From Pseudomonadota bacterium (lineage in GTDB: Bacteria > Pseudomonadota > Gammaproteobacteria > Acidiferrobacterales > Acidiferrobacteraceae), in assembly GCA_021819245.1 (NCBI GenBank), contig JAKARI010000001.1:62001-126000 (forward strand): 64,000 nucleotides of DNA, written 5' to 3'. Of this stretch, positions 9,599-20,525 are shown piece by piece. Below the pieces are notes generated by a model. The model did no database searches. It worked only from the letters and a program-made list of their open reading frames with translations, and had not been told where the DNA came from. The translations under genes were made by a program, and so were the position numbers. How positions within the stretch are numbered: position 1 is the stretch's first letter; each line of letters begins with the position of its first letter.

Positions 9599-10763
9599 CG
9601 TCTTCCCCCGATGGTGTAACCGTGTTCCACCGGTGGCAGCCCGGGCACTGCCAATGCAGCGATTGCCCCGAGAACCCGCACTGGTGGCAAAGATAGCGCC
9701 GGCGGCCCTCGACGATCTTCTCGATAATCCCCTTTAAAATCGCCAGATCCTCGCGCGACTCCCCGGCCGCCTGCGAAAGATGCAGCCCTATGAGGCGGTT
9801 TAGGCCGCGCACCGAGGGTCGGCGGCGCAACCATGACACGATGAAGGCCTCGGCCTCGCGCGGCCCTTCGCGCCGCTCGACTACGTCCGCCAGGGCCAGC
9901 ACGAGCGAGATATCATGATGCCGGCCCAGGGCCTCCTGGAAAAACCGGTAGAGGCCGTCCTCGTCGCCCACCGCCCGATAGCTCTTCGCAAGCGACTGCG
10001 CCACCTCACCGAGATACAGCGGATTTTGAATCTCGACGCGCCGCCAGGCCTTTATGGCCTCCTTATGGCGACCGAGATCGGCCTCGATATTACCAAGAAG
10101 GATGCTCGCCCGCACACACGCCTTGTCGTTGGAAAGCGCCCGCCTGGCCTGTTCGCGCGCCACGTCATGCTCGTTGCGCTTGTAGGCCTCCTGGGCCAGT
10201 TCGCAATAGTACTGGGCGATGACATCCTGCAGACCCGGCCCACCGGACCGTCCGAGCCTGCGGCAGACACTGATCGCCTTCTCCCAGTCCTTCTCCTGCT
10301 GGTAGATATGCATGAGCAGCCGCAAGGCCTCTTCATTATGAAGGCGGATCTCGGCGAGCTCCAAAAACAGGTTCTCGGCGCGGTCGAGGAGACCTGCCTT
10401 CAGATAGTCCTGCCCGAGCTCGAGCAGCGCCCGGGCGCGCTGATGGCGATCCAGCGCCGGGCGCGCAATGATGTTTTGATGGACGCGGATCGCGCGCTCC
10501 ACCTCGCCCCGCCGGCGGAACAGGCTCCCCAGGGCAAGATGCGTCTCTACGGTCTCGGAATTGACCTCCAGGACTTTAATGAAGATCTCGATGGCCTTAT
10601 CGGCCTGTTCGTTCAACAGGAAGTTGAGGCCCTTGAAATAGGCGGTCGGAAGATCCTTGCGCGCGCGGTGGCGCTTTTGGTCGTAGCGAGCGGCAACCCA
10701 CCCCCAGCCGGCCGCCAGTGGGAGCAACAGCCAGATGAGGAATGAGGGGTGTTCAAAGAACAT
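9588..10763 (-). CDS. lapB: LPS assembly/regulatory protein LapB (YciM)
   Basis: Inner-membrane-anchored TPR protein that with FtsH controls LpxC turnover and so LPS synthesis. 391 residues (E. coli about 389). Layout: one N-terminal membrane helix ([15 protein letters not shown]), a string of TPR repeats over residues 35-340, and a C-terminal rubredoxin-like zinc ribbon with CHQCGFSG and WQCPGCHRW. Overlaps lapA and pyrF by 11 bases each. Placement next to heptose genes groups LPS functions. Confidence 0.96.
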   Translation of the reverse strand: MFFEHPSFLIWLLLPLAAGWGWVAARYDQKRHRARKDLPTAYFKGLNFLLNEQADKAIEIFIKVLEVNSETVETHLALGSLFRRRGEVERAIRVHQNIIARPALDRHQRARALLELGQDYLKAGLLDRAENLFLELAEIRLHNEEALRLLMHIYQQEKDWEKAISVCRRLGRSGGPGLQDVIAQYYCELAQEAYKRNEHDVAREQARRALSNDKACVRASILLGNIEADLGRHKEAIKAWRRVEIQNPLYLGEVAQSLAKSYRAVGDEDGLYRFFQEALGRHHDISLVLALADVVERREGPREAEAFIVSWLRRRPSVRGLNRLIGLHLSQAAGESREDLAILKGIIEKIVEGRRRYLCHQCGFSGQSLHWQCPGCHRWNTVTPSGEDDVL

Positions 10764-11049
10764 CTTTTATGGGCAAGGCCCGCAGGTTCGCGACCTCCTG
10801 CTCCATCTGCCGCACCTGCTTGCGCGCGACGGCAAGCTGGTGGCGCACGCGAACCAGGCGGTTTAGCCCCGCCGCAAACCCGAGCATGATTCCCACCACG
10901 AGGGCCGCGACCAGCACCAGCGCGAGCGGTGCCCGCCAGGCGAGCCCTCCGTAGTAGCGCACGGTCACGTCGGTGGCGTTTTTATAGGCAAAACCAAGCC
11001 CGATGAAGACGACGAGAACCGCGATCGATCCGTACAGGACCCGTTTCAT
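10753..11049 (-). CDS. lapA: LPS assembly protein LapA (YciS, DUF1049)
   Basis: 98-residue inner-membrane protein with two helices (VLYGSIAVLVVFIGLGFAY and LALVLVAALVVGIMLGFAAG) followed by a basic coiled-coil tail (RHQLAVARKQVRQMEQEVANLR). This is the DUF1049 architecture. LapA partners LapB in LPS quality control. The stop overlaps the lapB start by 11 bases. The start is 84 bases after the ihfB stop. Confidence 0.93.
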   Translation of the reverse strand: MKRVLYGSIAVLVVFIGLGFAYKNATDVTVRYYGGLAWRAPLALVLVAALVVGIMLGFAAGLNRLVRVRHQLAVARKQVRQMEQEVANLRALPIKDVL

Positions 11050-11133
11050 AAAAAACCGCCACCCCCTTTAAAAAAAAACGGCACGGGGGCCGACCCATGC
11101 CGCTCTTTTCCTCATCCCGCCCAGGCGATCGCC

Positions 11134-11412
11134 TTATTGATCGACCCGCTCGCGCAACTCCTTGCCGGGCTTGAAGTGCGGAACATGCCGGTCCGGGACC
11201 TGCACGCTCACCCCGGTCTTCGGGTTGCGTCCGAGCCGCGCCGGGCGATGGTGCAGGCAAAAGCTCCCGAATCCCCGCACCTCGATACGCTCGCCCTCCT
11301 GCAGGGCGCTCGACATACGCTCCAGGATGCCCTTGACCGCGAGCTCCACGTCACGCTGATCCAACTGCGGCTGACTCGCTGCGAGACATTGTATGAGTTC
11401 GGACTTGGTCAT
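11134..11412 (-). CDS. ihfB: Integration host factor beta subunit
   Basis: Nucleoid-associated DNA-bending protein, half of the IHF heterodimer. 92 residues; starts [11 protein letters not shown] like E. coli IHF-beta and carries the DNA-binding arm [30 protein letters not shown]. Sits between rpsA (15-base gap) and lapA, the conserved gammaproteobacterial position. IHF commonly assists tyrosine integrases and relaxosomes, so it is a plausible host partner for the element at 34767-52002 (inference). Confidence 0.97.
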   Translation of the reverse strand: MTKSELIQCLAASQPQLDQRDVELAVKGILERMSSALQEGERIEVRGFGSFCLHHRPARLGRNPKTGVSVQVPDRHVPHFKPGKELRERVDQ

Positions 11413-11427
11413 CGCCCTAAAGTCCCG

Positions 11428-13101
11428 TTACTCCTTTTGTCCCAGCTTCTCTTTCAGCTTGTCGCCCAAAGAGGAGGTCGCGACCGGGGCCCTGCGCGTA
11501 TACTCCTGCACGGCCTCGTTCTCGCGCTCCATGTCCTTGGCACGCACCGACAGCGTGATCTTCCGGTTCTTCCGGTCTATGGTCATGACCTTGGCCTCGA
11601 CCGTATCCCCTTCCTTGAACACCGCACGCGCGTCCTCGACGCGGTCGCGCGCCGCCTCCGCCGCCCGCAGATAACCCTCGACATCGTCGGCGAGCTTCAC
11701 CGTCGCGCCCTTGGCATCCACCGCCGTCACCACGCCCGTCACCACCGCGCCCTTGCCATACTCGGCACAGTAGTTCGTGAACGGGTCGCCTTCCATCTGT
11801 TTGACGCCCAGCGAGATCCGCTCGCGCTCCGGATCGACCGCCAGGACAACGGCCTCGAGCTCGTCACCCTTCTTCAGGTCGCGGACCGCCTCTTCTCCGG
11901 CGCGGCTCCACGACAGATCGGTCAAATGAATCAGCCCGTCGATACCGCCCTCGAGCCCCACGAACACACCGAAGTCCGTGATCGACTTGATCTGGCCCTT
12001 CACCAGATCGCCCTTATTGTGCGAGGCGGCGAACTCTTCCCAGGGGTTGGGCTGGCACTGCTTGATGCCAAGCGATATGCGTCGGCGCTCCTCGTCGATG
12101 TCGAGGATCATGGCCTCGACCTCGTCGCCCAGCTGCACGACCTTGGTCGGGTGCACGTTCTTGTTGGTCCAGTCCATCTCCGAGACGTGTACCAGGCCCT
12201 CGACCCCTTCCTCGATCTCCACGAATGCACCGTAATCGGTGATATTGGTGACCTTGCCGAAGATCCGGGTGCCAATCGGATAGCGCCGGGCCAGATCGAC
12301 CCAGGGATCATCACCCAGCTGCTTTAACCCCAGCGACACACGATTGCGCTCGCGATCGAATCGCAATACCTTGGCCTCGACCTCATCGCCGATATTGAGC
12401 ATCTCCGAGGGGTGCTTTACGCGCTTCCATGCAAGATCGGTGATATGCAAAAGCCCATCGACCCCGCCCAGGTCGACGAATGCGCCGTAGTCCGTGAGGT
12501 TCTTTACGACGCCCTTCACGACCTGGCCTTCCTCGAGATTCGCGAGCAGCTGGTCGCGCTCCGCCGATATCTCGTTTTCCACGACCGCGCGCCGCGAGAC
12601 CACCACGTTGTTGCGCTTGCGATCGAGCTTGATGACCTTGAATTCGAGTTCCTTGCCTTCGAGATAGGACGGGTCGCGCACCGGGCGCACATCGACCAGA
12701 GACCCCGGCAAAAATGCGCGGATGCTGTCGATCGCTATGGTAAAGCCGCCCTTGACCTTGCCCGTCATGATACCGGTCACGACCGTTTGCTTCTCGAACG
12801 CCTCCTCGAGCACATCCCAGGCCTTGACACGACAGGCCTTCTCGCGCGACAGGCGGGTCTGGCCGAAGCCGTCTTCCATGTATTCGATGACGACCTCGAT
12901 CCGGTCGCCTGCCTTGACGCCGACCTCGCCATTGGCATTACGGAACTGTTCTGCCGGGATCACACCCTCGGACTTGAGACCGGCATTGACCACCACGACC
13001 TCGTCATCGACACGCACCACCTCGCCCACGATCAGGCTCCCGGGGCGCATTTGGCAGGACTGCATGCTCTCTTCAAACAATTCGGCGAAGCTCTGGCTCA
13101 T
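11428..13101 (-). CDS. rpsA: 30S ribosomal protein S1
   Basis: mRNA-binding ribosomal protein with six S1/OB repeats, 557 residues, the same length as E. coli S1. Opens [14 protein letters not shown] and [10 protein letters not shown]; repeats 3-6 show the usual [20 protein letters not shown] and [10 protein letters not shown] pattern. The ATG at 13101 is chosen over 13119 by homology and by AGAGAGAT upstream. Ends in a lysine-rich tail. Sixty bases follow cmk. Confidence 0.98.
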   Translation of the reverse strand: MSQSFAELFEESMQSCQMRPGSLIVGEVVRVDDEVVVVNAGLKSEGVIPAEQFRNANGEVGVKAGDRIEVVIEYMEDGFGQTRLSREKACRVKAWDVLEEAFEKQTVVTGIMTGKVKGGFTIAIDSIRAFLPGSLVDVRPVRDPSYLEGKELEFKVIKLDRKRNNVVVSRRAVVENEISAERDQLLANLEEGQVVKGVVKNLTDYGAFVDLGGVDGLLHITDLAWKRVKHPSEMLNIGDEVEAKVLRFDRERNRVSLGLKQLGDDPWVDLARRYPIGTRIFGKVTNITDYGAFVEIEEGVEGLVHVSEMDWTNKNVHPTKVVQLGDEVEAMILDIDEERRRISLGIKQCQPNPWEEFAASHNKGDLVKGQIKSITDFGVFVGLEGGIDGLIHLTDLSWSRAGEEAVRDLKKGDELEAVVLAVDPERERISLGVKQMEGDPFTNYCAEYGKGAVVTGVVTAVDAKGATVKLADDVEGYLRAAEAARDRVEDARAVFKEGDTVEAKVMTIDRKNRKITLSVRAKDMERENEAVQEYTRRAPVATSSLGDKLKEKLGQKE

Positions 13102-13161
13102 GTATCTCTCTGGTCTCAAGGCCCCAAAGGGGCGGCTGGGCGGGCGATGGGCGCCGCGCCG

Positions 13162-13860
13162 TTAGTCTTTGATCCGGGGCGTGACCGCCGACTGGGACGA
13201 ATCGCTCGCCATGGCAAGCACCCGGTCGATGACGTCCTGAAGCCCCAGGGCCGACGAGTCGAGTACGATCGCGCCCGGGGCGGGTTTAAGCGGTGCGACC
13301 GCACGGCTTGCGTCGCGCTCGTCCCGCTCCCGAATCTCCTGTATAAGCTGTGGGAGCGTAACACTAAACCCCTTTGCCTTCAACTGATTGAGGCGGCGCG
13401 CGGCGCGCACCTCGGGGCTTGCGGTGAGGTAGACCTTGAGGAAGGCATCGGGAAAGACGTGACTGCCCATATCCCGACCATCCGCCACCAGCCCCGGGGG
13501 GCGGCGCGCGGCGCGCTGGCGCTCAAGCAACGCCTGACGCACGCCCGGAAGCACCGCCACCCGCGAGGCGGCATCCGCGGCCTCGCGGCTACGCAGGGCC
13601 ACGCCACATTCGCGTCCGTTGACATAGACCTCCGGTTCGGCCGCCGACCCCGCCACAAACCGAAGATCGAGCCCCGCCGCCAGCGTGCGCAAGCCCTGCT
13701 CATCGTCACAGCCTACCTGGGCCCACGAGGCGGCCAGACCCAGGGCCCGGTAGACCGCCCCGCTATCGAGGTAATGCCAGCCGAGCCGGTCCGCCACCCC
13801 CATACCGACGGCGCCCTTGCCAGACCCCGATGGACCGTCTATCGCGAGCACTGGGATCAT
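13162..13860 (-). CDS. cmk: Cytidylate kinase
   Basis: Phosphorylates CMP and dCMP. 232 residues; P-loop AIDGPSGSGKGAVG at the N-terminus, ALRSREAADAASRVA and VADGRDMGSHVFPDA in the NMP-binding part, and ERDERDASRAVAPLKPA near the C-terminus. Four-base overlap with aroA upstream. The aroA-cmk-rpsA order is conserved in many proteobacteria. Confidence 0.97.
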   Translation of the reverse strand: MIPVLAIDGPSGSGKGAVGMGVADRLGWHYLDSGAVYRALGLAASWAQVGCDDEQGLRTLAAGLDLRFVAGSAAEPEVYVNGRECGVALRSREAADAASRVAVLPGVRQALLERQRAARRPPGLVADGRDMGSHVFPDAFLKVYLTASPEVRAARRLNQLKAKGFSVTLPQLIQEIRERDERDASRAVAPLKPAPGAIVLDSSALGLQDVIDRVLAMASDSSQSAVTPRIKD

Positions 13861-15170
13861 GAACGGACCTCGAGGTCGAACCCGACTGCGCGCGCGCAGG
13901 CCACAAACCCCGGAAACGAGGTCGCCACATTCCGGCAGTCACGGACCTCGATTGCACCCGCCGCCCTAAGGCCCGCGACTGCGAACGCCATCGCCACGCG
14001 GTGATCGCCACCGGAATCGATGACCCCGCCCTGAATGGGCGCGCCGGTGATGGCAAGCCCGTCCGGATATTCCTCCACGGTCACCCCAAGGCGCGCAAGG
14101 CCCTGCGCCATGACCGCCAAGCGATCACTCTCTTTTACCCGCAACTCCTCGGCACCGTGGAGTACCGTCGTCCCTTGGGCGCAGGCGGCCGCTATGAAAA
14201 GCGCCGGGAATTCGTCGATGGCAAGCGGCACGAGCTCACGCGGTATGGCAATACCGCGCAAGGGGGCGGATCGCACTACCAGATCAGCCACCGGCTCGCC
14301 GCTCGCCACCGCCTCATTATGCGCCTCGATGTGCGCACCCATGGCACGCAGGATATCGATTGCGCCGCGTCGGGTGGGATTCATGCCGACCCGGCGCAGG
14401 CGCACGCACGATCCCGGCACGATACTCGCCGCCACCAGAAAAAACGCCGCCGAGGAGAGGTCCGCGGGGACATCCAGGTGGACGGCATGCAACGGTCCGC
14501 CGCCGCCTTCGAGGGCGACGCTGGCGCCATCGCGGGTCACGGGATATCCAAAGCCCGCGAGCATGCGCTCGGTATGATCACGGCTCGGGGCGGGCTCGAC
14601 CACCACCGTGCGCCCCTGGGCATACAAGGCAGCGAGCAGGATCGCCGATTTCACCTGGGCACTCGCCACCGGCATGCGATACTCGATGGCGTGCAGTGTG
14701 CGCCCGCCTGCGATGTGCAAGGGCGGCCGGCCGCCCGCTCCCGTCTCGATCACCGCACCCATGGAACGCAACGGGACCGCCACCCGCTCCATCGGCCGGC
14801 GCATGAGCGATTCATCGCCCACAAGACGCGTCGTAAACGGCTGCGCCGCCAACAACCCCGCGAGCAGGCGCATGCTGGTGCCGGAGTTGCCGAGATCGAG
14901 AACCCCTGCCGGGGCCTTCAGGCCATGGAGCCCGACACCATCGATCGTAAGCCGGCCATCGTGCGGTCCCTCGATGGCCACCCCCAGGGCGCGAAACGCC
15001 GCGACCGTCCCCAGGACATCCTCGCCCTCGAGCAGGCCCGTGACCTCGCTTCGTCCCTCGGCGAGCGCGCCCAGAATGACGGCGCGATGCGAAATCGATT
15101 TGTCGCCGGCCACCGTAATCGACCCGGAGAGCGGCCTGCCTACCCTGACCGTGTAATCAATGCTCGCCAT
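13857..15170 (-). CDS. aroA: 3-phosphoshikimate 1-carboxyvinyltransferase (EPSP synthase)
   Basis: Sixth step of the shikimate pathway. 437 residues with GDKSISHRAVILGALAEG, the phosphoenolpyruvate loop LDLGNSGTSMRLLAGLLA and the catalytic DEFPALFIAAACAQGTT plus RVKESDRL segments. The Gly-rich LGNSGT loop with Ala rather than Gly spacing downstream looks like a class typical of Bacillus and some proteobacteria. Overlaps tyrA by 14 bases and cmk by four. Confidence 0.97.
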   Translation of the reverse strand: MASIDYTVRVGRPLSGSITVAGDKSISHRAVILGALAEGRSEVTGLLEGEDVLGTVAAFRALGVAIEGPHDGRLTIDGVGLHGLKAPAGVLDLGNSGTSMRLLAGLLAAQPFTTRLVGDESLMRRPMERVAVPLRSMGAVIETGAGGRPPLHIAGGRTLHAIEYRMPVASAQVKSAILLAALYAQGRTVVVEPAPSRDHTERMLAGFGYPVTRDGASVALEGGGGPLHAVHLDVPADLSSAAFFLVAASIVPGSCVRLRRVGMNPTRRGAIDILRAMGAHIEAHNEAVASGEPVADLVVRSAPLRGIAIPRELVPLAIDEFPALFIAAACAQGTTVLHGAEELRVKESDRLAVMAQGLARLGVTVEEYPDGLAITGAPIQGGVIDSGGDHRVAMAFAVAGLRAAGAIEVRDCRNVATSFPGFVACARAVGFDLEVRS

Positions 15171-16053
15171 GAGCGGTCCTTTGCATCAAATCCCCGCGAA
15201 ACGCCCGGGCCTTCGTGAAATCGCTCAAAAGCCCCTCGAAATCCCCGCGCGCGAGGCGCTCACCGTAGCCCGCCAGGCACTGCCCAAAGGCCGCGAGCGC
15301 GGGCGCAAGGAATGCCGCGTTGGCCGTACAAATGTCCCGCCACATGACCGGATCACTGCCCGCGATACGCAGAAAGTCCTTGAGCCCGGCGCCGGTAAAC
15401 GGCGCCAGCGCCTCGGCCGGCGCGAACTCGGCGAGCAGTTCGGCGCACGCAAATGCCAGCAGGTGCGGGAGGTGGCTCGTGTAGGCCACGAGCCGATCAT
15501 GGGTCGCGGCATCGGCGCAGACGACCTGCGCCCCGGCCGCAACCCACATCGCGCGCACGGCCTGCACGGCGTCTTCGTCGGTGATCTCAGTGGGGGTCAG
15601 GATGACGTTGCGGTCCGCGAACAGATCCGCACGCGCGGCCCCGGGCCCGGAACATTCGCCGCCGGCCATGGGGTGGCCGGGGACGAACCGCGTCAGGCCA
15701 AGCGCGCGCGCCGACGCGGCGATGGACTCTTTGGCGCTGCCCATGTCGGTCACGAGCGCATGCGCCGGCAGGTGTGGCGCAAGACGCGTAAGGAGCCCCG
15801 GAATGGCCCCGAGCGGTGTCGCCAAGACCACGAGATCGGCCTTGGCCACGGCCGCCTCCAGGTCCCGCACGGCATCGATCAGGCCGAGCGCGCGCGCCGT
15901 CTTGAGCGCTTGCGCATTCTCATCGACACCTACGACCTCACCCGCGAACCGCGCCTTGCGCAAGGCCGCAGCCAGCGATCCGCCCATGAGGCCCACACCT
16001 ATCACCACCAGCCGCGGCCTACCCGCCGCGGCCTCGTGCGCCTTTTTGCTCAC
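15157..16053 (-). CDS. tyrA: Prephenate dehydrogenase
   Basis: NAD(P)-dependent oxidative decarboxylation of prephenate to 4-hydroxyphenylpyruvate for tyrosine. 298 residues; Rossmann GVGLMGGSLAAALR at the N-terminus, VTDMGSAKESI, and the active-site FVPGHPMAGGECSGPGAA with the catalytic His. No chorismate mutase or ACT domain, so it is the monofunctional form. Four-base overlap with hisC; forms the pheA-hisC-tyrA-aroA unit. Confidence 0.95.
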   Translation of the reverse strand: MSKKAHEAAAGRPRLVVIGVGLMGGSLAAALRKARFAGEVVGVDENAQALKTARALGLIDAVRDLEAAVAKADLVVLATPLGAIPGLLTRLAPHLPAHALVTDMGSAKESIAASARALGLTRFVPGHPMAGGECSGPGAARADLFADRNVILTPTEITDEDAVQAVRAMWVAAGAQVVCADAATHDRLVAYTSHLPHLLAFACAELLAEFAPAEALAPFTGAGLKDFLRIAGSDPVMWRDICTANAAFLAPALAAFGQCLAGYGERLARGDFEGLLSDFTKARAFRGDLMQRTAHGEH

Positions 16054-17159
16054 GCGGCCCTCGCGATATCGGCTAGCGCGCGCATGAGGCGCGCATTCTC
16101 CTCGGGCCGTCCCACCGTAATCCGCAGATGGGTGGCCATGCCGTAGGGTGCAAGCGGCCGGACGATGACCCCCGCGCGCAGGAGCGCGTCATAGAGGCGC
16201 GCAGCATCACCCACCTCCACGCACAGGAAATTCCCCGCCGACGGCAGGGTCATGAAACCACGTCCCTTAAGGGCCGTGGCCAAGGCCGCGCGCTCGGCGG
16301 CATTGGCATCGCGCATGCGCTCTACATAGCCCTCGTCGCCCAAGGCCGCCACCGCCGCCGCCTGGGCTACGCTATTGACGTTGAATGGCTGGCGCAGGCG
16401 ATTCATGAGCTCGGCGAGCGCCGGATCCGACACCGCATAGCCGACCCTGAGGCCCGCCAGTCCGTGGATCTTGGAAAAGGTCCGCACCACCACGAGATTG
16501 GGATGGGCGGCGAGATAGCGGCACCCATCGGGATAGTCGGCCTCGGTCACATACTCGCAATAGGCCTCGTCTAGCACCACGATCGTCGACGCCGGCACGG
16601 CCGCCAAAAAGGCCGCCAAGGCGTCTTTGCCAAACCAGGTCCCGGTCGGATTGTTGGGGTTGGCGAGAAACACCATGCGCACGCTCGGGCTTACGGCATG
16701 CGCCATGGCATCGAGGTCGTGGGCATAGCCACGCGACGGCACCTGAATCATGTGCGCCCCTATCCCGCGCACGCTGATCGGGTAGGCGGCAAAGGCATAC
16801 TGATCGCAGAGCGCGACCTCGCCCGGGCTCAAAAACGTACGCGCTATGAGTTCCAGGACATCATTGGACCCGTTGCCGAGCGTGATCTGACGCCCCGATA
16901 CCCCAAGACGCTGCGCCAGGGCGCGCTTTAACGCAAAACACCCGCCATCGGGATAGCGCTCCATCTGGGCAAGCGCTGCGGCCGCCGCATCCCGCGCCTT
17001 GGGTCCCGGGCCATAGGGGTTCTCGTTTGACGCAAGCTTGATCGCCCCCGTCACACCCAATTCCCGCTCCAGCTCCTCTATGGGCTTGCCGGGCTGATAG
17101 GGGACCAGGCCGCGCACGCCGGGGACCGCCAGAATCATGGGATCACACACCATCACCAT
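16050..17159 (-). CDS. hisC: Histidinol-phosphate aminotransferase (aromatic/histidine type)
   Basis: PLP-dependent class II aminotransferase, 369 residues. PYQPGKPIEELERELG is the characteristic start. It has LASNENPYGPGP, LANPNNPTGTWFG, VVLDEAYCEY, and FSKIHGLAGLRVGYA with the PLP lysine. Located between pheA and tyrA, so it probably also serves as the phenylpyruvate/4-hydroxyphenylpyruvate aminotransferase (inference from context). GGAGAG precedes the ATG at 17159. Confidence 0.95.
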   Translation of the reverse strand: MVMVCDPMILAVPGVRGLVPYQPGKPIEELERELGVTGAIKLASNENPYGPGPKARDAAAAALAQMERYPDGGCFALKRALAQRLGVSGRQITLGNGSNDVLELIARTFLSPGEVALCDQYAFAAYPISVRGIGAHMIQVPSRGYAHDLDAMAHAVSPSVRMVFLANPNNPTGTWFGKDALAAFLAAVPASTIVVLDEAYCEYVTEADYPDGCRYLAAHPNLVVVRTFSKIHGLAGLRVGYAVSDPALAELMNRLRQPFNVNSVAQAAAVAALGDEGYVERMRDANAAERAALATALKGRGFMTLPSAGNFLCVEVGDAARLYDALLRAGVIVRPLAPYGMATHLRITVGRPEENARLMRALADIARAA

Positions 17160-17188
17160 CGCACTCTCCGTTATTCGGTTGCGCCATG

Positions 17189-18283
17189 CTAGAGCGCCTG
17201 AGGGTAGGAGCCGAGGCGGCGCACGACGCCCCCGCGCTGCTCGAGCTCGGCCAGCGCCTCTTCGATCACCGGATCCTTCTCATGACCGGCAATATCGACG
17301 AAAAACACATACTCCCACAAGGCACGCTGCGCCGGGCGCGACTCGATGCGCAAAAGGCTTATGCCGCGCCGGGCAAAGGGCTCGAGCAGGGCATGCAGGG
17401 AGCCCGGGGTGTGGGGGGCTGTCAACAAGAGGCTGGTCTTGTCCTGCCCGCTCGGTCCCACGGCATGCCGGCCGATCACGAAAAATCGCGTGGCGTTATC
17501 CGGGGCGTCCTCGATGTTCGCCGCCAGGATCGGCAGGCCCCAGTGGGCCGCCGCCTCGCGCGAGGCGATCGCCGCCAGATGCGGTTCATCCGCCGCGCGG
17601 CGCGCCGCCTCGGCGTTGTTCGATACCGCCACCTGCTCGCACTGGGGGAGGTGGCGCTCTATCCATCCGCGGCACTGGGCCAGGGCCTGGGGGTGCGCGG
17701 CCACGCGTTCGATATCATCGAGCCCCTGTGCCCGCGACAAAAGCTGGTGATGGATCCGCAACACCACCTCGCCTACGATCACAAGCGGTGAACGGATGAG
17801 CAGGTCATGCGTGTGATTGACGATGCCTTCGGCCGAATTCTCGACCGGCACGACACCGAAATCGGCGGTCTTGGCCGTGACCGCGCGAAACACCTCACCT
17901 ATGGTTGCCTGCGGCAAGGCCGCGACCGCGCCGCCAAAATGCTTACGCAAGGCGCCTTCCGTAAAGCTCCCCTCGGGCCCGAAATAGGCCACCGTCAGGG
18001 TCTGCTCGAGGGCCAGGCACGCGCCCATGATCTCCCGGAAGATGCGCAACACCTCGTCTTCGGGCAGCGGTCCCTGATGGCGCGCGCGCACCTTGGCGAG
18101 CACCTGACGCTCGCGCTCCGGCCGGTAGAACACCGGGTCCCCGCACGCCTCCTTGACCCGTGCGATCGCCTGCGCCGCGCGCGCACGATCGGCGAGCAGG
18201 GCCTGAATCTGCTCATCGATCACGTCTATGCAGGCGCGATACTCGTCCAGTCGCCATTCGGGGTCATCGGGACGATGGGACAT
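17189..18283 (-). CDS. pheA: Bifunctional chorismate mutase / prephenate dehydratase (P-protein)
   Basis: Makes phenylpyruvate from chorismate. 364 residues: chorismate mutase domain in residues 10-90 (LDEYRACIDVIDEQIQALLADR), prephenate dehydratase from TVAYFGPEGSFTEGAL to about 275 (with NATRFFVIG), and a C-terminal ACT domain with the Phe-binding ESRPAQ motif. Allosteric feedback by phenylalanine is expected from the ESRP motif. Four bases separate it from serA, 29 from hisC. Confidence 0.96.
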   Translation of the reverse strand: MSHRPDDPEWRLDEYRACIDVIDEQIQALLADRARAAQAIARVKEACGDPVFYRPERERQVLAKVRARHQGPLPEDEVLRIFREIMGACLALEQTLTVAYFGPEGSFTEGALRKHFGGAVAALPQATIGEVFRAVTAKTADFGVVPVENSAEGIVNHTHDLLIRSPLVIVGEVVLRIHHQLLSRAQGLDDIERVAAHPQALAQCRGWIERHLPQCEQVAVSNNAEAARRAADEPHLAAIASREAAAHWGLPILAANIEDAPDNATRFFVIGRHAVGPSGQDKTSLLLTAPHTPGSLHALLEPFARRGISLLRIESRPAQRALWEYVFFVDIAGHEKDPVIEEALAELEQRGGVVRRLGSYPQAL

Positions 18284-18287
18284 GGTT

Positions 18288-19457
18288 TCAGGCCAGGATC
18301 TTGCGCGCCGACATCACGCCGGGAATGGCTGCGATCTCGTCATAGACCGCATCGGGAAGCATGCTATCGAGATCAACGAGCGTATAGGCGAGATCGCTGC
18401 GCGATTTGTTGACGAGGTTATGGATATTGAGCCCGGCCCGCGCCATGGCGGTCGAGATCTGCCCAACCATATTGGGGACATTGGCATGAGCCACCACCAG
18501 GCGGCACGCCCCCTCGCGCGCCACCACGACCTCGGGGAAGTTCACCGCATTGCGGATATTGCCGTTTTCCAGAAAATCACACAGCTCATCGGCCACCATG
18601 ACCGCGCAATTGTCCTCGGCCTCGCGGGTGGATGCGCCCAGATGAGGCAAGGCCACGACCTTCGGGTGGCCCTTTAACCGGTTGGTCGGAAAATCACACA
18701 CATAGGCATGCAACCGCCCGGCGTCCAGGGCCGCGACCACCGCCTCATCATCGACGACCCCCTCGCGCGCGAAATTGAGCACCGTCGCGGAGGACTTAAG
18801 CAGCCCCACGGTATCGGCGTTGATCATGTGGCGGGTAGCATCGACAAGCGGCACATGAAAGCTTACGAAATCCGCCTCGCGCAAAAGCGTCGCGACACTG
18901 CCGGCCTTCTGGACATCGGCCGACAGCTGCCATGCCCCTTCCACGGTGAGCTCCGGATCGAACCCGATGACCTTCATGCCGAGCACAAGCCCGGCATGGG
19001 CCACGAGCCGTCCGATCGCGCCCAGGCCCACGACCCCAAGGACCCGGCCCGGCAGCTCGAACCCGGCGTAGACCTTCTTGCCGGCCTCCACCGCGCGACT
19101 GATCTCAGCATCCGTCCCGGTGAGTGTGGCCGCAAACTCCCAGGCCGTGCGCAGATTGCGTGAGGCGATCAAAAGCCCGGCTACCACGAGCTCCTTTACG
19201 GCATTGGCATTGGCCCCCGGGGCGTTGAAGACCGGCACGCCGCGCGCACTCAACAAGGCCACCGGGATATTGTTGACTCCCGCCCCGGCGCGTCCCACGG
19301 CCTTGAGCCGCGCCGGCAGGGGCATATCATGCATCTTGAATGAGCGCAGCATGATGGCATCCGGATCCGTCACATCCGCACCCACCAAAAAACGCTTGGC
19401 GTCGAAACGTGCAAGGCCCAGCGGCGAAATCTGATTCAGCGTCTGGACCTTGAACAT
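18288..19457 (-). CDS. serA: D-3-phosphoglycerate dehydrogenase
   Basis: First step of serine synthesis. 389 residues; substrate domain, NAD-binding domain with LGVVGLGAIGRLVAHAG, catalytic FAREGVVDDEAVVAALDAG and LPHLGASTREAEDN (His-Glu pair), and a short C-terminal ACT domain (LVVAHANVPNMVGQISTAMA). This short form ending in one ACT domain is typical where serA neighbours serC. Shares one base with the serC stop. Confidence 0.95.
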   Translation of the reverse strand: MFKVQTLNQISPLGLARFDAKRFLVGADVTDPDAIMLRSFKMHDMPLPARLKAVGRAGAGVNNIPVALLSARGVPVFNAPGANANAVKELVVAGLLIASRNLRTAWEFAATLTGTDAEISRAVEAGKKVYAGFELPGRVLGVVGLGAIGRLVAHAGLVLGMKVIGFDPELTVEGAWQLSADVQKAGSVATLLREADFVSFHVPLVDATRHMINADTVGLLKSSATVLNFAREGVVDDEAVVAALDAGRLHAYVCDFPTNRLKGHPKVVALPHLGASTREAEDNCAVMVADELCDFLENGNIRNAVNFPEVVVAREGACRLVVAHANVPNMVGQISTAMARAGLNIHNLVNKSRSDLAYTLVDLDSMLPDAVYDEIAAIPGVMSARKILA

Positions 19458-20525
19458 CAGCCGTGTCTCCGCGCAAAATCCCGCATGAAGTCGACGAGCG
19501 CTGCCACCCCTTCCTCGGGCATCGCGTTGTAAAGGCTGGCGCGCATGCCGCCCACGGAACGATGGCCCTTCAGTTGAAGCAGGCCCGCGGCCTTGGCCTC
19601 CTTCAGAAAGGCCTCGTCCTTGCCGGCATCCTTCAAGGTAAAGGGGACGTTCATCCAGGACCGGCAGGTCTTGGCGACGGGACAGGCGTAGAAGCCGCCC
19701 GAGGCCTCTATGGCGTCATACAGGACCCGCGCCTTGCGCTCATTGACCCGCGCCATGCCGGCCAGGCCACCCTGTCCTTTGATCCAATCAAAGACCAGGC
19801 CTGCGATATAGATGGGGAATGTCGGCGGGGTGTTGTACATCGAATCGTTTTCGACGTGGATCTTGTAGTCGAGCATGGTCGGCATGCCCGCAAGCACCTC
19901 CCCCACCAGGTCCTCGCGCACGATCACCACGGTCAGGCCCGAGGGTCCGATATTCTTTTGCGCGCCGGCATAGATCAGGCCGAACCGGCTGACGTCGACC
20001 GGACGCGACAGGATCGTCGAGGACATGTCGGCCACAAGCGGTACCGCGCCCGCGTCAGGGACAAAGGGGAACTCCACCCCGCCTATGGTCTCGTTCGGGG
20101 TGTAATGCAGATAGGCGGCCTGTGGGTCGAGCCGCCAGTCGCCAACCGGCGGGATATCCGTAAAACCGCTGGCCTCACCGCTCGCGGCGACGTTCACCTC
20201 GCAAAAACGCCGCGCCTGGGCAATGGCCTTCTTGGACCATTCGCCGGTATGCAGGTAATCGGCGCGGCGCTTGCCGCGCAACAGGTTGATGGGCACCATG
20301 GCAAACTGCAAAGACGCCCCACCCTGAAGGAACAGGACCTTATATGAGTCCGGGATGCCCATGAGCGCGCGCAAAGACGCCTCGGCGCGCGCGGCGATGT
20401 CCAGGAACTCCTTGCCCCGATGACTCATCTCCATGACCGACATGCCGCTGCCATGCCAGTCGACAAGCTCTTCCTGGGCCTTGCGTAGAACCGCCTGCGG
20501 CATCACCGCAGGTCCCGCCCCGAAA

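Noticed and set aside
12412-14004. 530-codon plus-strand frame across rpsA and cmk
   Set aside because: Antisense shadow of two certain genes in GC-rich DNA; no family pattern.
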